A stretch of 64,000 nt of DNA. Origin: Oikopleura dioica. Lineage: Eukaryota; Chordata; Appendicularia; Copelata; Oikopleuridae. Positions 11,466 through 22,945 of this stretch are shown one piece after another (the first letter of the stretch is position 1; every line of letters starts with the position of its first letter). The notes under the pieces are model-generated. The model was not told the DNA's origin and did not search any database. It was given only the letters and a program-made list of their open reading frames with translations. The position numbers and the translations under genes were made by a program. The stretch spans positions 5,254,157 through 5,318,156 of the forward strand of contig OU015566.1 of the NCBI GenBank assembly GCA_907165135.1. The letters are read 5' to 3'.

Positions 11466-12741
11466 ATGAGGTTTTTCTCCGCAGAGCTTGTCTTCACATT
11501 CATTTCCACTGTCTTCGCTGCAGAAACTCCAGCTGGGCTCGGCAACCTGAGACTCAGGTAAAACTCAGGTTTACTCAGTAAAAACCTGAGTCAGGCTCTC
11601 AAAAAGCTAAAATGAAAAGACTTCTTTTTTGGAAAAGCCGCTACGCGACATTTTATTTAAGCTTTTTGAGAACCTGACTCAGGTTTTTTACTCAGGTTGC
11701 CGAGCCCTGAACTCCAGTAAGTGTTTCTTTTACCGACTTTCGCAAATTTCTAATCGCTGGATTCGAGGCTGAATCAAGGTTAAAAACTTCCTCAACGTGG
11801 CTGTGTTTTCAATTTTTGAAATTACACGGCTTTGAGCTTTTTTTCTTTTATTGACGACAAGGAGCCCTTTCCGCCGCTCGCTGCTAGCAAAAGCGGAAGG
11901 GCAATTACGGGAATGATTCAGGGCCTGTCATGCCAAGTATGTATTGCTGCCAGGTCGCCGGACGAATGCGCAGAGGGAGGAACCTTCCAATGTCCTCCAG
12001 GAAATGTTTAGGGCTAGAAAATATTAAGCTCGCCAAGTAGTGACGTGGAGACTTTCAAACTATAGTTCATTCTGCTTTATACTAATGCATAAGTTTTGCC
12101 GTAACAGAGCCCCGATCAAGAATTGTGAGTATTTGGCTCATCGGATTTTTCTCCGAACTTATCTGAGATAGGCCCTTAATGTCAACGGATTGAAATCCCT
12201 ATGCCTAAGGGCCTTAGGATGATCCAAGAATAATTCCAATTTGGAAACTCCAGTCTTTGCAAATTGTATGATGAATGAGTAGCCTCTACGAAATTTTCTA
12301 AAAGTCTGGCTGAAGCTAAAATATTTTTTTTTAATTCAAGCTTGTTTGAATTTTGCAGCCCGAGAAGACATTTGCCGGACAGTATCAGAACTGCGCGAGG
12401 GCGGAGTGCCGGAAGTGACCAAAACTTGCTCAAGCAAAAAAGAGTGCTTCAGCATGAAAACGGCGAAGAAAAACGAATGCAATAGAAATTCGGATTCTTA
12501 CTTTTGCATCGATTGCTGCGAGGAGCCAGGTTCTTTCATGGGAGACTTTGGCGCTTGAAATTATTGATTTTATTCAGCGTGCAATACTGGCGGCATTTAT
12601 GAGCGACTTCCGATGGCAGTGCCGATTTCCATTGCTGGACCTTCAGGAAAGAGTTCCGGAAAATCTAGAATTTTTGATATTGCTCAAATCGAGCTAACAA
12701 AAGTTAGAAAACAAGCGGGTTCGAAATTATCATCTGAATAA
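11466..12741 (+). CDS. Secreted Ly6/uPAR three-finger domain protein
   Basis: Exons 11466-11531, 11922-12000, 12359-12529 and 12578-12741 with agreeing phases (159 aa in the ancestral form). Exon 1 encodes a signal peptide (MRFFSAELVFTFISTVFA). The domain opens with LSCQVC and closes with CIDCCEEPACN, the LxCxxC start and CCxxxxCN end that define the Ly6/uPAR fold; about ten cysteines lie between. A ~45-aa tail rich in S, G and K follows, without a clear GPI-anchor hydrophobic end. Intron 2 (12001-12358) is GA-AG (CCAG|GAAATG). A hAT-type MITE (11533-11709) sits exactly on the exon 1 donor, so present-day splicing of exon 1 is uncertain. The role (receptor ligand, matrix or surface protein) cannot be told. 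Confidence 0.7.
11533..11709. mobile_element. hAT-type MITE, 177 bp, at the Ly6 exon 1 donor
   Basis: Ends CTGGGCTCGGCAACCTGAG and CTCAGGTTGCCGAGCCCTG are 18/19 complementary; the right end reads CAGGG inward. Exact 8-bp duplication AACTCCAG at 11525-11532 and 11710-11717. The right copy restores the donor CCA|GTAAGT; the left copy reads CCA|GCTGGG. Confidence 0.9.
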
Positions 12742-12969
12742 ATTCTTTCCTTGAACTCGATAAAAAGCTGAGCCTGAGCCATCGTCGGCTGGATCAATCA
12801 ACAAATTGAATCTAGCACTGCTGCTGTATGCATACAACACTATTGCCAATGTAGTTGCACTTTCGATTTGAATAGAAACATTAAAGCTGACTCTGTTGCG
12901 TTTATTGAAAATCCAAGATGAACAAAAACCGAGTATATTCTGAGTCAGTCATAATCTATGATTCATAGA

Positions 12970-15900
12970 CTATGAAGATTTTGGCAGGACGGTCCACTGG
13001 AGAATCGAGGCGTCCATGCCACCAGTCGAAAGAAGATGCTTGTCGTCTTGGGTGAACTCGACGGCCGTCACGTGGCTTGAATGACCGCTTTCCGAAGGAT
13101 TGATCAACTTGACTTCGAAAAAAAAAGAAACGGAATGCCCCTAATTTTCCGGTTTTATATTCCTAAAAGAAGACCTCCGATTCAACTTATTGTCAACTTC
13201 ATGCTGATAGAAAAAAATGCTAATTTAGGGACCTTTTTTGATGAAAATAAAACACGTTGAATCCGGGTCAAACCAAAAAAATTGATGTATTTTTAACTCC
13301 CCTACCCCTTTTTGCCTCACAAACCCTTTCCTGTACTCCCTGGAAGGAGCCTGAGCTTGTCTCGCCGGGTACTCGAAAAGTCTCACATGGCCAAAGTCAT
13401 CAGCAGCGGCGAGAACGTTTCCCCGTTCGACCTGAACAAGAGGTTTTCATGATTTCGCTGCAGAATTGACGGAAATTGCGCAATTGTGAAATCTCTTCCC
13501 GCGGCTGATCCCGTAATGGAAACAGAGCCAGCGTCGCGGTGGAAGAATCCCTTCAGCTAATCCCCTGTTGCAAAATCAATAAAAACGCGCCCTTTGATGA
13601 AGACTGAAATTTCCGCCCCTCAAAGCATCTTTTGGGCCTCGAAATCCCAAAAAATAAACTAAAACGTGAAAAATGATAATTTGTTTGGCGTCAGCGCGAA
13701 TTCAGTAGAGACTGAGACTCGTCAAACGTGCCCTGGGATGGGATGATCCGCTGTGATGCAAATTTTATTTTGAATTCGCAAATATGCAACAAATCAAGCG
13801 AGATCTCGTTTTCTGACGATTTAGATTTATCGCGACAGTAATAATGTTTTTAACATTTCGCAAATTACAGTTAAAATGTACTTACAGTGGTATGACTCAT
13901 ACCGTATGAGCGGTTTCCGCACCCCTACGATTTTGAAAAATTACACAGTAAATTTCTGAAAACTCCTTTTATTGTATTTTACCCTAATAGAAAATGGCGT
14001 GAGAAACTCATTACAGGAAACAGAAATCAAATATCATATCTGAGTCAAAAGATATGAATTTTTAAGGCGAAAAATAGGGGTGCGGAAACCGCTCACACCA
14101 CTGTATACTCAAAACTGGACTCGTCATCCTGCGTAGAATCCCTGAGTAAGAGTGCGAAAGAGCTTGCTTGTAGCGGCTTTTAATACAAAGCCGCGGCTTT
14201 CGATTCAAACTCTTTCGTACCCTTACTCAAGTTTTCTACCTAGAGTCTAGGTCCTAGACTCAAAAGCCGAGCCGGACTCTAGAATATAAGCTTTAGAATT
14301 TGGTCTGTAAATTCCAAAAATAGGCGTTTTCTGACCTGGAGGTGGAATTGATATCAGTGCCGTCGGCTCCTTCTGGCCAGATTCCGATATTGTTGATTCC
14401 GATGGTGCAGTTCGAAGTCGACCAAGGCGTGTGTTTCATCGTCGACGGCTGCGTGATCTGTTTGCACGTTTCCACTGTCCACATCAATTGCTTGTTTGGT
14501 TATTTTTTCGATTCATGTTGAGATCTACTCGCCGCTTTTCGGCGGAAGCTAAGCCCAGCTCGGACGCCGTCGAGTTTCTACTCGAAATTGGTACTTTTAC
14601 GCTTTGAACGTGCGCTTTCAAGATTTATTTTGAAATGGAACTCTTCCTACAAAGTTGTAAAAAAGGAAAAAACTAAATTTTAGAGATTGATATTTTGAGC
14701 TTCGAAATCTAAATTTTGAGGAGAAAAACCAACAAAAAGGAAATGAACTATGCTTTCTGGATTGCCAATCCAGGATTGGGTTTTGATTGGTTGAAATTGC
14801 GTAACCATTCCTCATAATCGCCCGAGTTGGAGCAGATATGCTTCGAGTCGTCCGACCAGTCGAGATGGCTGATAAAGCTATCGGCCTGGTTCACAAAATT
14901 GTTCGTTCCCTATGTTGTCAAAAGTCCTTATCGGAGAGCTTCTAATTTTCCCAGCCCGGTCAGTACAACAAGCCCGATTTCGATCGCGCGTTCATTCCAG
15001 CGCCGGCTAAATCCGCCCTTATCTCCTATTTTTCGTCATTTCCACACAGAGAAACTAGAATAATTTGTTTAAATTAAAGGCTTCTGTTTCCACTTCTGCT
15101 TCCGATATTGATGAAAAAAGGGCTCGGCAAGCATTGTTGAAAATCTGACTCAGAACAAGAATGAAAAGCCACTCGACTTAGTTTTTCTACACAGGTTGCC
15201 GAGTCCGGATTAAAAGAGACAAAAATTTTAGAATTGCTCAAAAATCTAGTCACGAAAAAACGACTAACGAACAGGTGAGTGTCCAGCGCAGCCAGTCATC
15301 CACAGCTTGGGAGGACTTTGATTTAAACGAGTTATAAACTGTTTATATGAGTAGGATGGGCATGTCGCCAGAATCTGTCAGATTTATGCTGATTTTGTTG
15401 ATTGAGTTGCATAACTTCTAAATTTTACAGATTGACGAGTTCGATGTACCTTTGTACGGAAAAATTGGTTCTAAGAGGAGAGATAAAGACTTTAGAATGG
15501 CGGCTCAATTCGCAACAATTAAGAAAATCCGGCCTTATCGCAAAGGCTCTCGTCAGTTCCGCTCGTGGAATCAACTCCACAAGGAACTTTTTCGTGTCCA
15601 ACAATCTCCGGCCAGGAGATCATTATTTAATTATTTGATCAAACTCAATCAGATCACCCAGGGGCTTCCTCAACCCCTTCTCATAATACTGTCACTGAGG
15701 GAGTACTCGCTGACTGCTGAAGAAACTTATTTTAGAACTTTTATAAAAATCCAAGATCAATAAAACTTCAGAAATTTCGACCGTAATAATCACCGCCGAG
15801 GGAATCTAAGGGAGGGTCTCCGGTTACTAATTTTCGTAAAAGAATCTGTGAAAGAGGGGGCAGGTGTTTTCGAACCCAATTATCGCGCATGATTAGGTGA

Positions 15901-18900
15901 GGTTCACGACTAGATTAAGGGCGTCTCCTGGCTGAGACTCTCAGTCAAAGACTGAAAATGCAAATTCCATCTCAACTCACGAGCCGTTCGCTTCAACGTG
16001 CTACAATTCAAAACGGGAGACAGCTGTTAAAACCGGATCCAGCGGCAAATGTCCGATCACGATTTTCTGCTCGGAGCCGTGGCCACATTAGCGGCTAATT
16101 AGGTGATGAGCTCTAACCACGCGGGGCCGACCGCTGGAGATGTTCAATCTCCTCTTTTTAACTTAAATTTTGGCGAAAACAATAATTGGATCCATTTTTG
16201 GTGAACCGCTCCTTGAATGGCCATGGAGACGGCCAGCGCGACGGAAGCCAGGCACACTTAATTTGATAAGCTTAGACCAATAGTCACCAATACTGGTCTC
16301 CTTACTGGTAAAGGTAGACGTTGTTGTCGTGTGAGCCCAGAGCCAAGTAGTTGCCATCTGGAGAAAATGAAGCTACAGAAATCGGCTCTTTCTTTCCGTC
16401 GGCGCCGCGTTGGAGGATTTCCCCGTTTTCTGAAAAAAATAAAATTAAAATTTTCAGCTAAAAAAACATTAACTGGAGGATCAGAAGCTAAATTCGGATT
16501 GCGATAGTCTATGACCGGAAAAAAGCCCGTGCCGCGCCCAAAGTTGAACGATTTAGAAGGTTTAGCGATATTTAGCCACAACGATCTGATAAATATGAAA
16601 AAATGGAACATAATTATCCTCCTGGCACGAGCGGCAAATCCGGCTCAAAACATGGGTGCCCATTCTTGTCCCCTGTGTAAGATACATAATCGCCGAGGTC
16701 CAAACTTCAAGGCCGAGATTTCAACATTACCGAGTTCTATGATTAGCCATTCGCCCTTCGTCGTTCCCACTGCGGCTATGTTCTCCGTCGGGTGCACTCC
16801 AGCGCAGCGGAAGGCCAAGTCTAAAAAGCAAAGCAATTTCAACTGCGAAAAAGTGAGGCGGATCGGGCAATTACGCAAGCACACGTTGATCTGATTACCG
16901 GTTCATGCCTAATCCCCTTTTCTTCGCCGCCCTTTCACAAGTTTACGTAACACACGAGTTTGACGATTCCTAACAGGTAAACAGCAATTTCCACTTACTG
17001 TATACTTTCGTCCACACGGGCTTGTGGTAGTCCAAGTCCCACAGCACTACTCGCCCGTCAAAACACGCTTTTTGGGTTGAAAAAATGATACATTTTTAAT
17101 TATGGTTTTCTCTTGACAGTTTTTGAACCCTTTTGCCTGTAAGAAACTGACTGTTCTTGGTTTTGGAAGTGGCAAGTCCCCAAAGCGAGTCAAAATGTCC
17201 CTAATAAAACCGATAAATGCGACAGTGATGAACTGGTCCGTGATTCGGCGTAAAATCGAGAAGCCGCTAACCTGCATAATTGTCGAATATTCTTCTTCGA
17301 AATTCATCTTCATGATCGAGTTCTTGGTAGTTCCCACGTAGATAGTCCCTGAAAACCAATTCAAATTCGAGCAATCGAGAAATTGAACTTGCCATTGCGG
17401 CCAAGGACAACACAGCGGCAGCCACCGACGTAGTCTAAAATATTATCCGTCAAAATAAAAAAAATCAAAAAAAAGAGAAAAACCTGGAAGTGATGTTTCG
17501 TCAAGAACTTCGCCTTCCGGACTCGTGGCCACGATTCTTCCGTCTTTGCCCCCGCCGGTTATGATGTCGCCTTCAGGGTCGATTTCAATCGAAAAGATTC
17601 CGCCTAAATTTGTTGAGATTCTTATTTTCAAACAAACAGATGAGCTTTTAACCGATATTTTCGGCAAACATCGGAAATCAAATGAAAATTCGGGCAACAC
17701 TGGTAATGTCGCCGAATGTCGCTGAATGTCGCCGAATGTCGCAAAAAATGCTATTTTTTGAACAAAAACACGAAAATGGCGACATTCGGCGACATTTGGG
17801 GACATAACCAGGGGAAAATCCGTGAAGTACCTTGGTGAACATTTGAAATGCAGAAATTCGTCTGGTTTCCACTCCATCCGACGACAGCTCCGTTCGAGTC
17901 GCCAGTTAGTAAATCTCCAGAGGGCTAAAACGATTTACCAAAAGTTTAATTCGAAAAACGTACAGTATAAACTGCGGAAGTGACAAACTTCGGCTTCTCG
18001 ACGTTGCCAAAGACGCCAGATTTTTTGGCGATTTTTTCTTTTTCGAAGGAGACGAAAATCACGTGGTTGCGGCCATAAACGACCAGACGCTTCGCTTTGC
18101 CCGGATGTGGCGTCACTCCCAAGATTTGGTCCTTGGTGATTTTTCCTTCTTGGAGCTAAATAAACAAGTGAATAGAAATTGACAATGGTCCTTGCCTTCT
18201 CGGGCGGCGACGCTTCGTCTTCGGAAATCGCCCAAATTCGGAGAACATGATCACTGCTGTCGTCAGTCGCAAACAAGTGTGCGCCCAGATCGGCTCGTGA
18301 AAACGCCAAAGAAACCACTTGTTTATCTGTTTCCAGGGATACTACCTTTTTGACTATTTTTTTTGGAAAATAATCAAATTCCGACGAAAAACGCACACCT
18401 AATATTTCTTTTTCAGTGCTCTCAATTCTTAAATGCGGCCTCAGAAACCTGTGTAGAAAACCTATGTCAGGGTCTGAATGGAAAGCCTCGTAGCGGCTTT
18501 TTCAAAATACAAAGCCATAAAGATTCTAAAAATCCGCAAAACGGCTTTTCATTCACCTAACTCTTTCAGACCCCTGACTCAGGCTTTCTTCGGAGGTTGC
18601 CGAGTCGAGCCTTAATAATTCTACCCGAAAAAGAAAGAGATTTGGCAGCTGGGAAGAAATTAATGGAGCCGCCTTGTGAGATGAAAAATTTCATGCGCGG
18701 TTGAATGCGATCTTCGGGTGCTTAGAGAGCGCGAATTTCAATAAAAATCCGCTTATTGCACATTTCGGCGCAAGAAATTACGAGTGGGATAATATTAAAG
18801 CTCACGTACAAGGGCACGGAGAAAACTGTGATAACTTAAACTGATAACTCGATAAAAATGGGCTTTTCTCACGTTTGAAAACGGTGATATTTTTGCGAAA

Positions 18901-20830
18901 TCAAAAATAACCAAAGAAAAAACAAATTTTGTAAGGTTGTCTATCCCTGGCGAAAGCATCGTTTATAACGTGAAAGGTCTCGAGAGTGTTGTAGTTCCAG
19001 AGGCGAATGTGTGGCGGTCGCGTGACACCGTTGCCGTTGCCCGCACATTGACCTGAAAAGAGGACGTTCCAAGTAGCGCTTTTTCCGTAGTTCTGGCGAA
19101 AAACTGCGATCGTCTGACTTACCAGTGGCGACAAGGCATCGCGAAGGGTCTGGATGCAAGGCAAGGCATTTGATGTCGTCGGTGTGTTCCAGATAGTGCC
19201 GCTGGTACTTATATTCAGATTTCAACTTATTATCAAAAGAGAGACCCCTAAATTTAGGGCCGTAATAGTTTCTTAGTCGAAAATTTAGTTTTTTAAAACA
19301 GCTTATTCCAAAAACCCTGACTATTAAAGAAACGCAAATCTGCGCATCAAAAAGGCTTGGACTCGGCAACCTGTGTAGAAAACCTGAGTTAGGGTTCTTA
19401 AAGAGTTAAATGAAAAGTCGCGTTTTAACCCTTACTCAGGTTTTCTTCTCAGATTGCCGAGCTCAGAAATAGGCCTTTTCTCGTCTGAGAATCTCGTCGC
19501 AATAGAATGTGTTTATCTTTTGAAATCTTCCCTGCTTGGTTGGGCACAAAATAACTGCCACCGCCGCTGTAAAATAAATCAGCTCGTCCGAGTCTTCGTT
19601 TGACTGCGCCGGGTTTCCTCCCTTCGCCGAAACAACACGCCGCGAAAGAGAAAGGAGGAATCCGTTCCTTGGGAAGGAGAAAAATATTGTTACGGCAGTC
19701 TTTGCCACGGTACCCGTAAACCCAGGATAAGTCCAACGTTGTTTCTGGAAGGCGGCTCGCTCCTTTTCAAGAGTTTAGCGAACGCGCCCATTCGAGAAAT
19801 CATAATTTCAGTGGCGAAGCGGTTTTAACGGACTCAACCAATTAAATATTGAAGTTCATTTTTGGATTACCAATAAGATTGCTGTATTTGGCCTACCAGC
19901 CAATCAAAACGCTTATTCATAAAATCACTTCCTGAAATTGGTTTAACCCGTTTTAACTGGGAATTTTCTAGATTTTCATTCTAGATTTTAATTCTAGATT
20001 TTTTGTGCTAGAATCTTGATTCAATTTCGGGGAATATCGGAGAAGTCCTGTTTCCAGCTAAAGATGCTTATTTTCGTGATGAAGGGCTATTTATTCTTAT
20101 TCTTGCAAATGATGATTTAAAAAGTGCAGCTCAATTTGAGAATGCAAGAGAGTGGTAGAAATTTCAACTGGAAAAGTCGCGCCTCTTGAATTTGCGTCCC
20201 CACTAATGCTCCATTTTACGTAAAGCGATTATCCACCGAAAGTGTTGAAGAGTCTTTAGCGCTGGAAAACGCGTTTTCTCGAAACAGAACGCTCGATCTG
20301 AAATTTCTGATTCTCGCCCGGTTTTTGTTTTCTGAAGGCGACGATTCCCCGCGAGAATGAAAATCCGGCTCATCCGGCTCAGTGGGCAGCCAACTTTGGA
20401 TCAGGAATCAGTTTCCTGGAGATTATGAGCGCTGACGATGGACAGAATCATCAATAAAAATTCAAAAGTCAAAAATCGCAAATTACATTTCTGAGAGTAA
20501 CTTTAGATCAGGCCTATTTGTTTCGACTTGCGTGGCGGGCTAGGGCTAATTTTGATAAACTCGTCCCTTTTGGATCGTAATCCTCGGGCACATGGTGCAC
20601 GATCGGTCGCCCTCGGAGGAAGAACCGAAGCGTCTTATCCGCCTCGTTATATTGAAACTGCTTCGCTCTGAATTTTTTGTTAATATTTAAATCAAGATAA
20701 TGGTTTTAGGGAAGAAAACATTACTCTACGCTCTGCAGCCCCTGTCTAAAACTTCAGTCATTTTCTTTTTTTTTCACCCGAAATGGATTGCTCGCGAATC
20801 TTACTTTTTATTCGAGTTTTTCGGCGGCAT
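12970..20830 (-). CDS. EML-family microtubule-associated protein (HELP + WD40)
   Basis: Echinoderm microtubule-associated protein-like protein that should bind microtubules through its HELP motif and tandem WD40 propellers. It starts MPPKNSNKK at 20830, so it lacks the N-terminal trimerisation coiled coil of long EMLs. The HELP region reads FFLRGRPIVHHVPEDYD then LSWVYGYRGKDCRNN. WD blocks follow at about 19.2-18.95, 18.35-18.2, 18.15-17.96, 17.92-17.83, 17.6-17.49, 17.35-17.27, 17.07, 16.8-16.65, 16.43-16.3, 16.26-16.2, 14.88-14.81, 14.49-14.33, 13.43-13.3 and 13.13-12.97 kb. Diagnostic strings are YLEHTDDIKCLALHPD, SPDGNYLALGSHDNNVYLY, LDWSDDSKHICSNSGDYE, IWPEGADGTDIN and the end GGMDASILQW. 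Two introns are GA-AG: 19604-19667 and 14491-14810. Several introns hold MITEs. Confidence 0.88.
13885..14103. mobile_element. Tc1/mariner-type MITE, 219 bp
   Basis: Ends CAGTGGTATGA and CAGTGGTGTGA (inward) followed by shared GAGCGGTTTCCGCACCCCTA, flanked by TA at 13883-13884 and 14104-14105. The left arm has an extra ~13-bp palindromic stretch. Interior AT-rich, no ORF. It lies in an EML intron. Confidence 0.8.
14115..14275. mobile_element. MITE copy, CTCGGCAACCTG family (degenerate)
   Basis: The inner family core is recognisable: GTAGAATCCCTGAGTAAGAG on the left and CCCTTACTCAAGTTTTCTAC on the right, around AAAGCCGC. Outer ends are worn and bounds are approximate. EML intron. Confidence 0.5.
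15118..15208. mobile_element. MITE copy, CTCGGCAACCTG family (short)
   Basis: GGGCTCGGCAAG at the left and GGTTGCCGAGTCC at the right are inverted; the middle retains AATGAAAAGCC. About 90 bp, probably internally deleted. EML intron. Confidence 0.5.
15210..15763 (+). CDS. Possible nested gene inside an EML intron
   Basis: Two apparent exons on the plus strand within the EML intron between exons at about 14.88 and 16.2 kb. The first ends with a good donor (ACAG|GTGAGT at 15274); the second starts after TTTTACAG at 15431 and runs open to TAA at 15761-15763. The phase 0 join gives NEQ|IDEFDVPLYGKIG. The first exon carries RDKNFRIAQ and the second RDKDFRMAAQ, so part of the protein is repeated. 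The product is basic (K/R-rich) with no domain I recognise, and no start codon was located. It could be a real nested gene or a decayed transposon ORF. Confidence 0.3.
17690..17812. repeat. Inverted repeat with GTCGCCGAAT iterations
   Basis: Three direct copies of AATGTCGCCG/CTG on the left face two inverted copies (GCGACATTCGGCGACAT) on the right, ending near ATAACCAGGGG. Likely a small foldback/MITE; no target duplication established. EML intron. Confidence 0.5.
18434..18612. mobile_element. MITE copy, CTCGGCAACCTG family
   Basis: Left core ACCTGTGTAGAAAACCTATG and right end GACCCCTGACTCAGG ... GGTTGCCGAGTCGAG. The internal AAAGCC/GGCTTT stem is shared with other copies. Bounds approximate. 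EML intron. Confidence 0.55.
19358..19466. mobile_element. MITE copy, CTCGGCAACCTG family, with worn duplication
   Basis: Ends GGACTCGGCAACCTG and CAGATTGCCGAGCTCAG. Flanks AAAAAGGC (19350-19357) and AAATAGGC (19467-19474) match at 7 of 8 positions, consistent with an aged 8-bp duplication. It lies next to the EML exon that completes the HELP region. Confidence 0.65.
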
Positions 20831-21449
20831 GTTTCAGCTAAGTTGATTTGAAGACGGTTAAGCTTGCTCTCTTTTCTATCTCTCGTGGGAGAAGACTGAC
20901 TGACGATGCAAAAAAGCTCGAGCAGCGATTGAGCATCATCAATAATGAGTGCCGGCGCCAGACACCAGCTGGTCTTTTTGTCATTTTCCGAGCATCATTA
21001 CGAATGCATCGCGCCGGAACGAAATGAACATCCTTTGCCTCCTCCTCTTCAGGGAAAATCACTGAGCGAACAAGGACATAAGTGCTTTTTGGTTTTTTAT
21101 CGCTTTTGGCTACGTCTTGCTTTTGGTGCGAACCTCTTCAGCACCTTTGATAACACGCACTTCTCATTACCACTCTTTCATTCTCACCCATTCGGAATGG
21201 GCCATTCCGGAGTCAACGAAAATCTCAAGATTGCTCAAACTGCAAAAACGTAATAAGGAATATGACAAACGATTGAGACAACCTTGTTCTTATGCGTACT
21301 ACGGCGTACCTAAGGTCACCTTAGGCTAAGGTTTTGGTAAACCCGACCTAACCTGACCGAGTCGGTTCCGATTCTAGATTCGATGATCCTAAGCATTCAC
21401 AAGGTTGTCAAGAAGCAGAATAATATTCCGTGAATACTGTTCTCAAGAA

Positions 21450-21680
21450 TCACCAAGAAATTTGGAAATGATAGAACTGAAGCCTGTGTTTATCCTTTTT
21501 CTCGTTTTGAACATGTTGTTCCACGACATAACTCTGTTTTTGGATTAGCAGCAGTGCTAGCTGGGCTACTCGCGCCAAAAATAAAATAAATCCGATTATG
21601 AAAACACTCCTATTACATTTTACACCGACGTACAAAATAGAGGCGACAAAAACTGCTTTGATTGTGACGTGGTCGGACAT
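21450..21680 (-). CDS. Small hypothetical membrane ORF, 76 aa
   Basis: An ATG-initiated frame with two hydrophobic stretches (KAVFVASILYVGV and FIIGFILFLARVAQLALLLI) followed by a charged, K/H-rich tail. No homology recognised and no introns needed. Hydrophobic composition alone is weak evidence; it may be chance. Confidence 0.2.
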   Translation of the reverse strand: MSDHVTIKAVFVASILYVGVKCNRSVFIIGFILFLARVAQLALLLIQKQSYVVEQHVQNEKKDKHRLQFYHFQISW

Positions 21681-21965
21681 GATTTCGAAATCAGGCCATT
21701 TATTGCAGTAGATTAACGAGCAAAAACTACAGGAATAAGGAGTGAACTGTGATTTGCAGGACGCCCGATTCGGCGGCTTCTAAATTCTGGTGAACATCTT
21801 GTGGTCGATAGTTTTTGTTCGCCGTGAAATTTGCTGTCTTTCGATGAGTCTGATTTAGCGCCAAAACCATCACTGCGGCCGGATAATTATATACAGACTT
21901 TTATATTAATCAATTGAACTTTCGAAAATTTGAATATTTACAATTTCAATTTTTCTTCTCTCCTC

Positions 21966-22455
21966 CTAAGAAACAATTTTAGCTGTTTCACTTTGACTCT
22001 CTTTTTGTTTCTCTTCTCGGCCAGAATCTGGGGCATTTTCCCGCACAAATTTACCAATATCAGCATTTTTCTTCTGAATCTCGGTTTCCATATTCGCTTT
22101 TTGATTTTGAACCCGTTCGATCAATTTATCTTTTGTTTCTAACAAGAGTTGCTCAGTACTCTCGTGCTTTCCATGTCTTCTTTTAGCAGCGAAGTGCCTG
22201 AAGATTTGCCGTTCCCATTTTCCCTTTTTCGGTACATTTTTCAGTTCCCCGATTTCTTTCATTACCTTATCCTTTTCATCGTTAATTGAAACAACTTTCT
22301 CTTCTAGTGCCATACATGTTACATGTATCTTAGTAGGAACTAGACTCTCTGTTTCTTCGATACTTGAATCGACATCATTTTTACAGATGTAGTTGAAGAA
22401 GATATTTAAGATTCCTTCTTGAGAAAAAATGAGAGATTTCGGAAAGTGAAATTTT
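21966..22455 (-). CDS. Hypothetical coiled-coil ORF
   Basis: Open frame of about 160 codons on the minus strand; the first in-frame ATG within the well-behaved part is at 22313 (MALEEKVVS), giving 115 aa, but the frame stays open upstream to about 22455. The product is rich in E, K and Q with heptad-like spacing (TKDKLIERVQNQKANMETEI) and a basic WERQIFRHFAAKRRHGKHES segment. No family recognised; it could be a lineage-specific gene or part of a decayed element. Confidence 0.3.
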
Positions 22456-22945
22456 TATTAACTTAAATCTAAGTTTGTTGACTTTTATCCTTATTTCGTA
22501 TTTTAAAATGACACTGGAAAAGAGACCAATATCTTATTGCAGATATGGAAGAGGAATAAGAATCTTCGAAATTCTCAGAAGAACCAGAGTTTGCGCAAAT
22601 CGTCAGATCAGCAAAAGGTATGCTTGGTGCACGGAGTCCGCTGACGCTGATGTTGATGGTGCTGCGCCTGGCTTTGGTGGCACCTCTCGCGCGGCACCGT
22701 GGCGGCGCGGCGCTAGCGAGCGCTATTATAAAACCTGCACTGATAGGAGAATGATCAATTCTGACTTTGGACGCATCGCCGAGTTACACAACGGGGTCGA
22801 CACGCACAAAACCCGCAGTCCTTACTTTTTGAAGGTAGTTTTTCTTGCTTCGAGAGAAAGAGAGTCTAACGAGTTCTTCAGAAATAAAAAGACAAAAACG
22901 CTGATACAAGCGCCAAGGACGAAAGCAAAACATTTTAACTCAAAG

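Larger units (their letters stand above)
20831..22945. other. Sparse intergenic region
   Basis: About 2.1 kb between the divergently oriented EML and VWA genes. It holds two minus-strand open frames listed separately. Nothing else with coding or repeat character was seen. Confidence 0.4.
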
